A stretch of DNA of 64,000 bases from an uncultured Christensenella sp. (GTDB lineage: Bacteria > Bacillota > Clostridia > Christensenellales > Pumilibacteraceae), in assembly GCA_910577945.1 (NCBI GenBank), contig CAJTNI010000007.1:1-64000 (forward strand), in the 5' to 3' direction. Made by a program: the position numbers and the translations under genes. This document shows positions 42,688 to 52,619 of this stretch, in pieces. Every line of letters begins with the position of its first letter. The first letter of the stretch is position 1. The notes below the pieces were generated by a model. That model ran no database searches. It had not been told where the DNA came from and worked only from the letters and a program-made list of their open reading frames with translations.

Positions 42688-44394
42688 CTAGCGTATTTGC
42701 GTAACCGTGAGCACGGGCATGCCGTCCGCGTCGGTCGTCCAACCGCTCCATGCCGAAATATCGGCTTTTTCTATAAGCTCCGTCGCCGACGCGTACACAG
42801 CGCTGTTCACGCCGTCGCCCACGCCGCAAAGCGTCAGCGTTTCGGGTCGGTCGCCGTTAACCAGCTCAGGGTCGGAGTTGTGCGACGGGTCGTCCACCGC
42901 ATAGCAGCTTTCGATTACGCCCTCGTTGATGCCGCACAGCGCGCCGTAGCTGTTGTTCGCCGTCACCCAGCCGAGACTGATGCAGTTGCGAATATCGCCC
43001 TGATTCCTGCCGACGAGCCCGCCCGCGACGCGGTGTCCGCCCTCGGCGTTTTCCAAAATCACCTTGACCGACACGCGGCAGTTTTCCACCGTGCCGAGGT
43101 TGAACCCGACAAGCCCGCCCGAGTACGAGCACGTATAGCTCGACTCGCCCTCGGCGCTTTCGAGAATTATGTTCCTGAGCACGCCGTCGGCGGTCATGTA
43201 TCCGACGAAGCCCGCGTTGAAATACTTGGCGGCTACGTCGTAATCTATTTCGGGTGTGTGCGCGGGGTCGTCGCTCTCCGACTTGTCGCTGCCCTGCACC
43301 CAATCCATCCACAGCCCGCTTATCTTGTGCCCGAGCCCATCGATTGTGCCGCGGAACGCGTCCGCCGTCGCCGAGCCGTCCGTCACGTCGTGATACGTGC
43401 CGATGGGCGACCACCCGCCCTTTTTATCGGCGAGGTAGTCGGAAAGGTCGATATCGTTGACCATAGCGTAATAGCCGGCGAGCGCCTCGCGGCTCGACCC
43501 GATTGCCGCCAAATCCTCGGCGGTGCGCAGGTACGCGGCGACCTTGACGACGGCTACCGCCGCGTTCTTGGCTGTGAGAATGCGTATCTCGTTTTCGCCC
43601 GCGGGCAGCGCCGCCACGACCGCCTGCTTTACGGTAAGAGTGCGCGTCGCCTTGTCGTAAGAATATCCGTCCGCGCTCACTGCCGCGCGCCCGAGCTCCA
43701 CGCCCAAAACGCCCTGCTCGGCAAACACCGCGCCGCTGCCAGACATGTCGCCGTAGTCGATTACGAACTCGATATCGCGCCCGACGCCATGCTCTGCGAA
43801 CTCGACGGCGTTTTCGGTGACTATGAGGTCGCCGACCGCCGCGAGAAAATCCTTTTCCGCGCTCGCGCCGTGCGAGGCGGCGACGACGGTAAACGGCGTG
43901 CCGTCCGCCACGATTTGCGTATACGTAACCCTGCCGCTCGACGGGTCGACTTTTATGCCGTCCACCGCGGTTTTTAGCGAGTACGAAACGCCGTAGCCGC
44001 CCGCCGTAGCCGATACGCGGTCGCCGTCCACTATGTACTTAGCCGCGGATACAAACTCGACAACGGGCGCGGACACGGGCACGGTTAAAGTCAAAACCGC
44101 AGTAGACGTAATCTTGCCGTCCACGACCGCCGCCAAAACCACCTGCGTGCCGTTCTCCACGCCGTCGGCGATTGTAATCGTGCCGTCGGCGGAAACGGTT
44201 ACGCCGTCGGGCGCGCTCAATAGCGTATAGCTCGCGTCGGCGTTGTCAATGCAAACTCGGTCGCCGCTCGCGACCGTGTATTCGCCGCGCTCGAACTCGA
44301 CGGTCGCAGTCGCGCCGCCCGAGCAGCCCAGCGCGAGCGCGGCGGTCGCCGCCGCACAGCACGCGAATATGAGTAGCTTTTTGTGTTTTTTCAT
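42688..44394 (-). CDS. GLUG-repeat lipoprotein
   Basis: The 568-residue protein has a lipobox (ALGC), three beta-sandwich modules in the first half, and GLUG repeats in the second (AFRGTIDGLGHKISG, SGGLVGFNLGTVENC, AGGLVGRNQGDIRNC). It looks like a shorter paralogue of the front part of the 38336-41461 protein. It has no enzyme domain. It may bind glucan at the surface. The start at 44394 follows AAGGAG by 9 nt. It leads straight into the ROK gene (14 bp). Confidence 0.8.
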   Translation of the reverse strand: MKKHKKLLIFACCAAATAALALGCSGGATATVEFERGEYTVASGDRVCIDNADASYTLLSAPDGVTVSADGTITIADGVENGTQVVLAAVVDGKITSTAVLTLTVPVSAPVVEFVSAAKYIVDGDRVSATAGGYGVSYSLKTAVDGIKVDPSSGRVTYTQIVADGTPFTVVAASHGASAEKDFLAAVGDLIVTENAVEFAEHGVGRDIEFVIDYGDMSGSGAVFAEQGVLGVELGRAAVSADGYSYDKATRTLTVKQAVVAALPAGENEIRILTAKNAAVAVVKVAAYLRTAEDLAAIGSSREALAGYYAMVNDIDLSDYLADKKGGWSPIGTYHDVTDGSATADAFRGTIDGLGHKISGLWMDWVQGSDKSESDDPAHTPEIDYDVAAKYFNAGFVGYMTADGVLRNIILESAEGESSYTCSYSGGLVGFNLGTVENCRVSVKVILENAEGGHRVAGGLVGRNQGDIRNCISLGWVTANNSYGALCGINEGVIESCYAVDDPSHNSDPELVNGDRPETLTLCGVGDGVNSAVYASATELIEKADISAWSGWTTDADGMPVLTVTQIR

Positions 44395-44412
44395 TGTTTC
44401 GCACTCCTTCAA

Positions 44413-44737
44413 TCTGTAATTCGTAATTGAGTGACATTGCTATATGACGTCATTTCGACCGCAGCACACAATAGTGTGCGGAGCGGAGAAATCTTTCCTA
44501 TTATAAATAGATTTCTCGACTGCGAGGGCTTCGCCCGCCGCGCGGTTTTGTTTAGTCAGGAAACGACGGCGGCGCGCATCGCCAAAGGCAATATGCTTAC
44601 ACATTGTTGTCGCTGCCCGATATACTACGCGCGCGACGGGCAACAGGCGGCAAGCCGCCGACGGGAGTGTAGACCCACCTACATGACCGAGGCGGCGCGT
44701 CCGCACGTAGCCCGTATCCGCCGATGCATACGCCGCG
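44413..44737. repeat. Intergenic repeat region, includes a long dispersed repeat
   Basis: No gene is seen. 44453-44528 holds REP-like motif B pieces (CATTTCGACCGCAG, GATTTCTCGACTGCGAG). From about 44575 to 44735 is a longer repeat that recurs at 63690-63800 and 63833-64000. Shared words are CTACGCGCGCGACGGGCAAC, GACGGGAGTGTAGA and CCACCTACATGACCGAG. Confidence 0.75.
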
Positions 44738-45604
44738 CTACCCTTTTAAGCCGCCTGCGACCGTATTCTTGATGATGGTCTTTTGGAAGCAGGCAAAGAG
44801 AATAACGACGGGTATCACGGCGACCATGACAGCCGAGAACACCATGGGGTAGTCTTGCTCGCGGTTTATCATTTCGTTTTGCAGGCTTTGCAAGCCGACG
44901 GCGAGCGTTTTGACGCTGTTCATGAACAGGAACGGGGTCGAATAGTCGTTCCAATAGACGATGGCTTGAAGTATGCATACCGCTATTATCGGACCGCGCG
45001 CAATGGGCAGCATTATGCGGAACAGTATTTGGAAACGGTTCGCGCCGTCCATTTGCGCCGCCTCGGCGTAGCTCCACGATATGGTCTCGAACGCGCCGTA
45101 CAGCATTATGAAATTGAACCCGAAGCACCCCGAATACAGGAACAGCACGCCTATCAGCGAGTCCATCATTCCGAACGTTTCCATCATTTTCACCTGCGCG
45201 GGCAGCGTGCCGACGATGGGCACAATCATGGTGAATATCGCCGCGCCGTAAATAAGCTTCCTGCCGGGGAACTTGTACTTGGAAACGCAGTACGCAGAAA
45301 TCGCGGACAGCCCCACGTTGATTGCAGTGCCGAGCACGGTCGTAACAATGCTCATGAGTAGCATGCTCCACACCGCCTGCCCGTTTATCTCGAATTTCAA
45401 TACCTCGATTAAGTTATTGAACTCCCACTCTTTGGGAAACCCGAAAATATTGCCGAGGTTGTACTCGCCGCGGCTCTTGAACGAGCTGACGAACATCCAT
45501 ACGAACGGTATCAAAAGCGACAGCGAGTACGCTACGAAAATCGCAAACACCACCCACTTAATCGCTTTATATCCCGCGCTCGATTTTTTTATTCTGCTTG
45601 TCAT
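44738..45604 (-). CDS. Sugar ABC transporter permease (MalG type)
   Basis: The 288-residue protein has six membrane spans and the EAA loop YAEAAQMDGANRFQILFRI that docks the ATPase. It matches CUT1-family MalG-like permeases. It is the last gene of the GH16-permease-permease operon. AAGGAGG stands 14 nt before the ATG, which is rather far. No ATPase gene lies in the window; such systems often share MsmK. Confidence 0.93.
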   Translation of the reverse strand: MTSRIKKSSAGYKAIKWVVFAIFVAYSLSLLIPFVWMFVSSFKSRGEYNLGNIFGFPKEWEFNNLIEVLKFEINGQAVWSMLLMSIVTTVLGTAINVGLSAISAYCVSKYKFPGRKLIYGAAIFTMIVPIVGTLPAQVKMMETFGMMDSLIGVLFLYSGCFGFNFIMLYGAFETISWSYAEAAQMDGANRFQILFRIMLPIARGPIIAVCILQAIVYWNDYSTPFLFMNSVKTLAVGLQSLQNEMINREQDYPMVFSAVMVAVIPVVILFACFQKTIIKNTVAGGLKG

Positions 45605-45667
45605 TATTCGGAATTGTCGCCTCCTTACAGAGTTTCGCGTTATGTCGCCGTCGCGGCGACTGTCATA

Positions 45668-46621
45668 TCAGAAATCGATACCGTCGTATTTTTTGGACAT
45701 TCTGTTACGCACAAGCATGACGATAGGCGCCCAAATCACGGAGAACAGCAAGCCTTTTGCGGCGAACTGCGGATACTGCACGGTATTGCCGCGCGACGTG
45801 CCTATGAATATCTCCATGGCGATTGTGGACGTCACCCACGAATCGTCGCCGTTTGTCAACAGGAACGGTTGCAAGTACAGCGTGAGCACGTTCGTAAGCC
45901 CGACGATAACGAGCGTGACTACGGTCGGCCACACGAGCGGCACGGTTATCTTGATAAACTCGGTAAAATACCCCGCGCCGTCGAGCTGCGCGCTCTCGTA
46001 AATCTCCTTGGGTATGCGCCCGATTGCGCCCGACAGCAACACCACGTTGTACCCGAGCCCCGCCCAAATACAATAAAGATACACGTACATCTGACCGCCC
46101 GGCCAATTCTTGAACATGTCCGCGCCGATTACGTTTTTGAGCGGCAGCGCGAACGACATTGTGAGCGCGACCACGGGAATTATGTTCGGCAAAAAGAATA
46201 TCACGCGGAACACGTTGGCAAGCGGCATCTTTTTGTCCAAAAAATAAGAGAACAGCATGGACAGCGGCAGGCTGATAAATATGGTGATAAACGCGTACCC
46301 GAACGAATTGAGCACCACCACCAAATTATTGTTGAGCCACGACACGCCGGTATTGTTCTCGGGCGAGGTGAAAATGTTGCGCAGCACGCGCGCAAAATTG
46401 TCGAACCATATAAATTCGGCAAAGTTGCCCGCTCTGTCCACGCGTATGAACGCGAGCCTGAGCGCGCCGATATTGACGAATACCCAGGTTATTACGAATT
46501 GCAGCACGGGATACGCGAGCAGCACCGCCACAAAGATATAGTCTCTGTGCCGCTTGCGCTTGGACATGTCCTTCGGCTTTTTCGTATTCGTATTCGTATT
46601 TGCAATCGCCTCGGTCGCCAC
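45668..46621 (-). CDS. Sugar ABC transporter permease (MalF type)
   Basis: The 317-residue protein has six spans and the EAA loop YESAQLDGAGYFTEFIKI. It pairs with the MalG-like permease 63 bp later to form the import channel. It starts with GTG at 46621, directly at the end of the GH16 gene, with AAAGGTG as SD. A short Asn-Thr repeat (NTNTNT) lies near the N-terminus. Confidence 0.92.
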   Translation of the reverse strand: MATEAIANTNTNTKKPKDMSKRKRHRDYIFVAVLLAYPVLQFVITWVFVNIGALRLAFIRVDRAGNFAEFIWFDNFARVLRNIFTSPENNTGVSWLNNNLVVVLNSFGYAFITIFISLPLSMLFSYFLDKKMPLANVFRVIFFLPNIIPVVALTMSFALPLKNVIGADMFKNWPGGQMYVYLYCIWAGLGYNVVLLSGAIGRIPKEIYESAQLDGAGYFTEFIKITVPLVWPTVVTLVIVGLTNVLTLYLQPFLLTNGDDSWVTSTIAMEIFIGTSRGNTVQYPQFAAKGLLFSVIWAPIVMLVRNRMSKKYDGIDF

Positions 46622-46622
46622 C

Positions 46623-48254
46623 TTACTTCACCTTTATCAACGATATATCGTCTACGTATATAGGCGTGTCGAACGCCGACGTAATCTCGATTTCCACGCG
46701 CTTTGTGCCGTCGGGCGCAACGAGCTCCTGCATAAACTCGCTCCACTGCTGCGAATCGACGGTTATGCGCTTTTGCTCGATTATCTCCTCGCCGTTGCCC
46801 ATGAACAGCACGTTGACGCAGCCCTCGCCCTGCGCGTTGAACGCGAGCTTCAATTTGAACCCGTCGAATATGCTGTCTATCGTTTGACCGACAAGTCCTA
46901 TTCTATCCACTTTAAGCCCGCACGAACCCTTTGCGCCTATACGCTCCGCAACCGTGCAATACGTTTCGGCGGGCGCTGACGTAAGCTCCTTGCGCGCCTT
47001 GTTGTACAGCTCGGTAATCTCGTCGTACAGCTTATCGGGGTTTGCGTCCTCTATCTGCTTGCGCAACGCTTTGAGCTCGTCGGAGGTTATCGTGCGCTTG
47101 TAATATTTCCAACCGCTGTTGGTCGCGTTTTTGAGCGCGTACTCGAAATCGCCGTTGGCGACGCCGTTGACCTCGGCGAGCGTTATCGGCTCTTTGGGGA
47201 ACTCGTCGGGAGCAGCCACGTCGCCCGTAAGCTTGGGCGTAAACTCCTCTATCGGCTGGTCCTTGAACGGCGTGTGCCGCACATAGTCCACGTACATGTT
47301 GTCGGATTCGAAATTGGGCTCGCCCACAAACCCCGCGTTGTTGGGAAACCATACGCCCAGCCAAATGCGCGTTTGCAGGAACGGCACGAAAACGTTGCTC
47401 ACCGCAGTGACCTTGCCGTCCACGAAATACACGAGCCGCCCGCACGTGGTGTCCTTGACGTCGCCCGCCTTTACGCCCTGCGCCGCCATTTCCTCGGTAA
47501 TCTCGTCCGCCGAGTACCTGCCGAACTGCGTCGCCTCGTCCTCGTCGCTTTCGAGCGTGTACCAATCGAACCCGAACGTATGCCACTCGCCGTCGGCAAG
47601 GTTGGTTATGCTCCCGCCCGTGACCTCGGACAGCGCCACGTCCTGCGATTGGTTTGCGGTTTCGGTATGATAGTTGGTGTTCAAAATCCGTTCGTACGAT
47701 ATGATACCCGTGGAATGCGTGCCGCCGGGAAACTCGATATCTATCTCGTGATTCGCGCCCGTCTCGGTATCGTACGCAAAAGTCCAAAACGCGTTGCACG
47801 CGCCCAGCCGCGGCAGCACCTTCATCTTTACCTCGTACCTGCCCGCGCCGAACACGCCCTTGCTGATAAGCGCCGCGCCCGCGAGCGTGCCGTCTCTCCT
47901 AGACCCCACGCCCTTGACCGCGCCCGACGTGTAATAATCACCGTTACCCGTCAGGACGAGCACGCCGTCGTCGGTGTAGTTTACGTTTTCGGGTATTACG
48001 CCGCCGTTGCCGTTAGCGCCCCACGCCTGCTTGCCTATGTCCCAATTCTCGGACGACACCCCGCCCGTGAAATCGTCGAAAAACGTATTGTCGTAATCGA
48101 GCTCTATGCCGGGCAGCAACCGCAGGTCGTCGCCCGCTTTGAGGTCCTGCGGCGCGGTCTCGGCGGGCTTGCAGCCCGTAAGCGCGCTCGCGCACAGCAA
48201 TGTGAGAGCAGCCAAAGACGCGCAAGTTATCTTTGTATTACGCTTTTGCGCCAT
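46623..48254 (-). CDS. GH16 family lipoprotein (beta-glucanase)
   Basis: The 543-residue protein has a lipobox (LTGC) and a GH16 domain with catalytic HEIDIEFPG. The GGVIPENV block is shared with the GH16 at 37156, so the two are paralogues. A C-terminal domain (about 400-543) is a probable carbohydrate-binding module. GH16 enzymes here would cut beta-1,3- or mixed-linkage glucan at the cell surface. GGAGGA precedes the ATG at 48254. It is the first gene of the operon with the two permeases. Confidence 0.9.
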   Translation of the reverse strand: MAQKRNTKITCASLAALTLLCASALTGCKPAETAPQDLKAGDDLRLLPGIELDYDNTFFDDFTGGVSSENWDIGKQAWGANGNGGVIPENVNYTDDGVLVLTGNGDYYTSGAVKGVGSRRDGTLAGAALISKGVFGAGRYEVKMKVLPRLGACNAFWTFAYDTETGANHEIDIEFPGGTHSTGIISYERILNTNYHTETANQSQDVALSEVTGGSITNLADGEWHTFGFDWYTLESDEDEATQFGRYSADEITEEMAAQGVKAGDVKDTTCGRLVYFVDGKVTAVSNVFVPFLQTRIWLGVWFPNNAGFVGEPNFESDNMYVDYVRHTPFKDQPIEEFTPKLTGDVAAPDEFPKEPITLAEVNGVANGDFEYALKNATNSGWKYYKRTITSDELKALRKQIEDANPDKLYDEITELYNKARKELTSAPAETYCTVAERIGAKGSCGLKVDRIGLVGQTIDSIFDGFKLKLAFNAQGEGCVNVLFMGNGEEIIEQKRITVDSQQWSEFMQELVAPDGTKRVEIEITSAFDTPIYVDDISLIKVK

Positions 48255-48285
48255 CAATTTGTCCTCCCGTCGGAATTTTTTGTTC

Positions 48286-48314
48286 ATTATAGCATACAAA
48301 AATGCCGATTGCAA
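48286..48314 (-). promoter_or_regulatory. Promoter of the GH16-permease operon
   Basis: Minus strand: TTGCAA (48309-48314), 17 bp, TATAAT (48286-48291), about 32 bp before the ATG at 48254. Confidence 0.7.
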
Positions 48315-48429
48315 TACATTTTCGATAATTTTTCAATATTTTTTAATTAAATTAAATAATATATTTCGAGCAAGAGCGCGTCAAAAGGCAAATATGTGTG
48401 AATTTTCGCATAAAATTTGCGCGTACGTA

Positions 48430-48478
48430 TTGACAAACGCCGAAATATATGCTAATATCTCTATAAGTTTTTTAACTT
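48430..48478 (+). promoter_or_regulatory. Promoter and palindromic operator of the binding-protein/GH94 operon
   Basis: TTGACA (48430-48435), 17 bp and TAATAT (48453-48458) are followed by the palindrome AAGTTTTTTAACTT (48465-48478) over the expected start of transcription. The ROK protein at 41.5 kb is the best candidate to bind it. The whole divergent region 48255-48500 is AT-rich. Confidence 0.65.
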
Positions 48479-48500
48479 TATTAAATATCGCGAGGAAATT

Positions 48501-49973
48501 ATGAAAAAACCTGTTAAAACAATCGCTGTCGCGCTTGCCGCCGTATCGGCTCTTTCCGCGTCCGTCGCGCTCACGGGCTGCGGCGGCGCAAAGAACGACC
48601 CCACCGTGCTCAACATAGTCGCGCTCAACGCAGGCTACGGCAAGCAATGGCTGGAAACGCTCGCCGAAAAGTTCGAGGCGGAGCACGAGGGCTACACCGT
48701 GAATTTGGACAACGCAATCTACGAGGCGGGGTCGCTTATAAATTCGCATATCAACAGCCGCAACAATATAGACGACCTTTATATATGCGTGGGTAACGAT
48801 TGGAAAACGTACGCCGCCGCGGGCAAGCTTGCCAAGCTCGACGATTTTCTCGACGAAGCGGTGGACGGCACGACGGTAAAGAATAAGATTGCCGACGAGT
48901 TTGCCAACTCCGTCTACTACCCCGACCTCGACGGCACGCTGCACACATATCGCCTGCCCTGGACGGCGGGCGTAGGCGGCATCTATTATAATAAGGCTAT
49001 GTTCGAGCAAAACAGCTGGAAAGTGCCGACTACCTACGGCGAGCTGGTCGAGCTTTGCGATAAAATAGTGGACGACGATATTCCCGTCGAGGGCGGCGGC
49101 AACAAGGCGCAAAGCGTCAAGCCGTTCGTGTACACGGGGCAAAACATTGACTATTTCGACTACGCCGTTTACACCTGGTGGGCGCAGCTCTCGGGCGAAG
49201 AGAACATTCGCGAGTTTATGCAATACGGCTCGGCGGACAACTACGACAGCGCCAAGTCCGCAACGTACGACAATCTCAAAAAAGCGACCGATATGTGGAA
49301 GGGCTTGTTCGGCAATTCCGATTACGTAATGTCGGGATGCAGCGGCATGTCCAACCACGAGGCGCAAACCGCGTTCAACAACGGGCACGCGGCTATGATT
49401 TTCGGCGGCGATTGGATGTACAACGAAATACTCAAATACGACATCAACAACGAGAATTTCGAGTTTGCGCTCATGAAAACGCCCGTCGCCGACGGCGCGG
49501 TGGAAACGAGCATAACGTACACCATCGGCGAGGACCAATATATCGCCATACCCGAATCGTCCACCAAAAAGGAGCTTGCCAAAGACTTTATCAAGCTAAT
49601 GATAAGCGACTACGGCTGCGAGGTGTTCCTCAATCAGGCGCACGGCGTGCTCGCGTACAAGGCGGCGGACATAGAAACCGAGGACGCGTTCCTCAACAAC
49701 CTCATCACTACCAAAAACAGCTACGAAAAGGCGTTCACCAACTACCCGTCGTTCACCGCGGACGAAATTGCGGGCAACGCCAAGATAACCGATAACAGAC
49801 TGCTGTATCTCGCCAACACGGTGGATATTTGGGGCACGGGCGCGCTCCGTCCTTACGCCACGCTCATTCAAGCCAACCCGCAAACGCTGGACAAAGCGTT
49901 CGCCACAATCGCAAGCTCTATCGCGGGACAGTGGAAGGATTGGCAGAGCGACGCGGGCGTCACGACGGGCTGA
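48501..49973 (+). CDS. Sugar ABC transporter substrate-binding lipoprotein
   Basis: The 490-residue protein has a lipobox (LTGC) and the fold of family 1 extracellular solute-binding proteins (MalE-like): LNIVALNAGYGKQWLETLAEKFE near the start is split over strand and helix, and FNNGHAAMIFGGDW lies in the middle. It would deliver beta-gluco-oligosaccharides to the permeases encoded on the other strand. GAGGAAATT precedes the ATG. GH94 follows 38 bp later. Confidence 0.93.
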   Translation: MKKPVKTIAVALAAVSALSASVALTGCGGAKNDPTVLNIVALNAGYGKQWLETLAEKFEAEHEGYTVNLDNAIYEAGSLINSHINSRNNIDDLYICVGNDWKTYAAAGKLAKLDDFLDEAVDGTTVKNKIADEFANSVYYPDLDGTLHTYRLPWTAGVGGIYYNKAMFEQNSWKVPTTYGELVELCDKIVDDDIPVEGGGNKAQSVKPFVYTGQNIDYFDYAVYTWWAQLSGEENIREFMQYGSADNYDSAKSATYDNLKKATDMWKGLFGNSDYVMSGCSGMSNHEAQTAFNNGHAAMIFGGDWMYNEILKYDINNENFEFALMKTPVADGAVETSITYTIGEDQYIAIPESSTKKELAKDFIKLMISDYGCEVFLNQAHGVLAYKAADIETEDAFLNNLITTKNSYEKAFTNYPSFTADEIAGNAKITDNRLLYLANTVDIWGTGALRPYATLIQANPQTLDKAFATIASSIAGQWKDWQSDAGVTTG

Positions 49974-50011
49974 ACCGCCGCCGCACAAATATAGACGTCG
50001 GGTGAATACAC

Positions 50012-52558
50012 ATGCTGAAAGAAAAATTACAGGAAATAATCGCGACCGAAAAAAAACTGCGGCGCGATAAAGACTTTGCGAAAAAATGCGCAATTCCCGA
50101 AAACTGCTATCTTTTGGGCAACGGGGAAATACTGTGCTACCCGCGCGGCACGGGCGACAGCCGCTATCCGTACTCCGCCGACGGGCTGACGCTGTGGGCG
50201 TACGCGTCGGGCGAAATGTCGCTCAACGAAAGCGCGTTCTACTACATACTGCCCGCTGACGAGGGCAAAGAGCCGTACGCGGCGTTTTTCGGCGGCAAGT
50301 CGGAACGCGACGGCACGTTTACGCCTATATCCGTGACGGGCGTGGCACGGCAGGCGCGCGAGGACGGCGTATCGCGCTTTACCTACTACACGCCGACGGC
50401 GGTCTACTACGTGACGCAAACGCCCGAGGCGGCGTACGCGTTGCGCGCGTTTGTGTCGGCGGACAAAAAAGCGACGTTTTCGCTGTGCGCGCTCAATCTT
50501 ACGAACAAACCGATTAAAACCTATCTCTCCGCGTTTTTCAACTGCCTGCTCATGCACCAAGCGGGCGAAAGCGTGGAAACCAAATGGTTTAAGCGCTGCG
50601 ACGCGACCGACGACGGTTTTATATTCGAAAGCGTCGAGGACCTCGACCGCACCACTCACCTTATCAACTACGGCGTAATCAACCGCGCGGTCGGGTTCGA
50701 CTGCGAATACGCCGAGCATACGACCTCGCGCGCCGATTACGTAGGCGGCAAAACCAACAGCCTGAGCTGTGCCGCGCCGCTGTTTTCGGGGCACTTCGGC
50801 AAGCAGCCGCGCGTGTGCAAGTTCGGCGACACGGCGGCGGCGGGCGACCTTTACGCGTTCACGCTCGACGGCGGCGCGCTCGCGCAAATAGACTACGCCG
50901 CCGAGGCGCATTTCAATCGCGACGGCGCGCTCGCCGCAATCGGCGGGCTGAACGCGGGCGACGCGGACAAAACGCACGCCGCTGCGGAAAGCGCGTATAA
51001 CGTCAAAGCCGCCGCGCCCGACAAGCTTACGATGCGGTTCGGACGGCTCGACGACGAGCGGCTGCGCGGCGAAACGCTGACCGAGTTCGTATCCAACGTG
51101 CAGCGGCAGGTCGAATTTGCCGCGCTCGCCAAAAACAGCGGCACGTCGTTGCTCGGCGTGCGCGACGTGGCGCAGCAAATGGAAGCGGCGCTCATGTGGA
51201 ACGCGCGCGGCTGCCGAGCCAAGTTTATCGAGCTGTTCGGCTTTATCGACCCGAGCGGCAGAGCGCCGCGGCAGTATTCCATACCCGCAAAGGGCGCGCT
51301 GCCGCAAATGGATACGCGCATGTTCATAGACCAAGGGAATTGGATAATTTCGGCGGTCTATTCCTACCTCGCCCACACCGACGACTATTCGCTTTTGGAC
51401 GAGGCGTGCGGCTACTACAAAATCACGGGCAGAAATTGCGTGGAAGCGACGGACGAGCGCAACAGCATCGCCGAGCACCTCGCGCGCATCGCCGATTTTA
51501 TGATAAGCAATATCGACGACGACACCGAGTGCCTGCGCGCGCTGTACGGCGATTGGAACGACGCGCTCGACGGCTTGGGCGTGAGCCGCGACCCCGATAA
51601 GGAATACGGCACGGGCGTGTCCGTCATGGCGACGCTGCACCTCTATCGCAATCTCGAAGAAATGCTGCAAATCGTCGACAAGTACGGCGACAGGTTCGGA
51701 AAAAAGAAAACGTACGAAAAGGCGCGAGAGCGCTTGGCGCGCGGGCTCAAAAAGTACGCCGTCGAGCAAAAGGACGGCGCGCGCAAAATTTTGCACGGCT
51801 GGGGCGACGGGCGCGCGTACAAGGTGGGAAGCTTTTGCGACGTGGACGGGCTCGACCGCGACGGACTGACCGCCAACGCGTTTTGGGTGATATCGGGCGC
51901 GTATCTTTGGGACAAGAGCATTAAGCGCGATATACTCGCGAGCTACGACCGCCTCGACGGCAAGTTCGGACTGAGAACGTTTGCGCCGCACTTCGAAAAG
52001 GGCGTAAAGGGCGTGGGGCGCATAATCAACCTGCCCGAGGGCACGGCGGAAAACGGCGCAACGTACGTGCACGCGTCCATGTTCGGCATTTGGTCGCTGT
52101 TCGGCATGGGCGAAGGCGAGCGCGCGTGGACTCAGCTCAAAAAGGTGCTGCCGCTCACCCACTCGCTGATTACCACCACGCCGTTCGTAATGAGCAACAG
52201 CTATTCGTACAACGAGGAGCTGGGGCTGGACGGCGAATCCATGAGCGATTGGTTCACGGGCAGCGCCAACGCGTTGATTAAGGTACTGACGCGGTACGTA
52301 TTCGGCATTCGTCCCGACCTCGACGGCGTTTGCATAAACCCCGCGGCGTACATGCCGTTCGCCGATGCAAGCGCGGAAATAACGGTCAAGGGCAAGCGCA
52401 TACGGCTGTCGTACGCCAAAGGCGACGGCAAAGCGCGCGCGATTACGCTCAACGGCAAAGCGGTAAAAACGACCGCCGACCCCATGACCGACGCGCCGTC
52501 GACGTACGTAAAAACCGCCGACCTCGACGACGAAAACGAAATCATAATCCGCGACTGA
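50012..52558 (+). CDS. GH94 glycoside phosphorylase
   Basis: The 848-residue protein is a GH94 enzyme: an N-terminal beta sandwich (about 1-280), a helical linker, and an (alpha/alpha)6 barrel with the general acid Asp in YGDWNDALDG (about residue 514) and the TTTPFVMSNSYSY phosphate-site region. It has no signal peptide, so it acts inside the cell. GH94 enzymes phosphorolyse beta-glucosides such as cellobiose, laminaribiose or sophoro-oligosaccharides to glucose-1-P; beside GH16 genes, a beta-1,3- or beta-1,4-glucan substrate is likely. It is cotranscribed with the binding protein. Confidence 0.92.
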   Translation: MLKEKLQEIIATEKKLRRDKDFAKKCAIPENCYLLGNGEILCYPRGTGDSRYPYSADGLTLWAYASGEMSLNESAFYYILPADEGKEPYAAFFGGKSERDGTFTPISVTGVARQAREDGVSRFTYYTPTAVYYVTQTPEAAYALRAFVSADKKATFSLCALNLTNKPIKTYLSAFFNCLLMHQAGESVETKWFKRCDATDDGFIFESVEDLDRTTHLINYGVINRAVGFDCEYAEHTTSRADYVGGKTNSLSCAAPLFSGHFGKQPRVCKFGDTAAAGDLYAFTLDGGALAQIDYAAEAHFNRDGALAAIGGLNAGDADKTHAAAESAYNVKAAAPDKLTMRFGRLDDERLRGETLTEFVSNVQRQVEFAALAKNSGTSLLGVRDVAQQMEAALMWNARGCRAKFIELFGFIDPSGRAPRQYSIPAKGALPQMDTRMFIDQGNWIISAVYSYLAHTDDYSLLDEACGYYKITGRNCVEATDERNSIAEHLARIADFMISNIDDDTECLRALYGDWNDALDGLGVSRDPDKEYGTGVSVMATLHLYRNLEEMLQIVDKYGDRFGKKKTYEKARERLARGLKKYAVEQKDGARKILHGWGDGRAYKVGSFCDVDGLDRDGLTANAFWVISGAYLWDKSIKRDILASYDRLDGKFGLRTFAPHFEKGVKGVGRIINLPEGTAENGATYVHASMFGIWSLFGMGEGERAWTQLKKVLPLTHSLITTTPFVMSNSYSYNEELGLDGESMSDWFTGSANALIKVLTRYVFGIRPDLDGVCINPAAYMPFADASAEITVKGKRIRLSYAKGDGKARAITLNGKAVKTTADPMTDAPSTYVKTADLDDENEIIIRD

Positions 52559-52571
52559 TAAATCGCAATAC

Positions 52572-52609
52572 AAAACTCGCGAGCGCAACAAAACGCCCGC
52601 GAGTTTTTT
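52572..52609 (+). terminator. Terminator after GH94
   Basis: Stem AAAACTCGCG with CGCGAGTTTT, followed by a T run, 14 bp after the stop codon. Confidence 0.9.
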
Positions 52610-52619
52610 CATGTTGATT

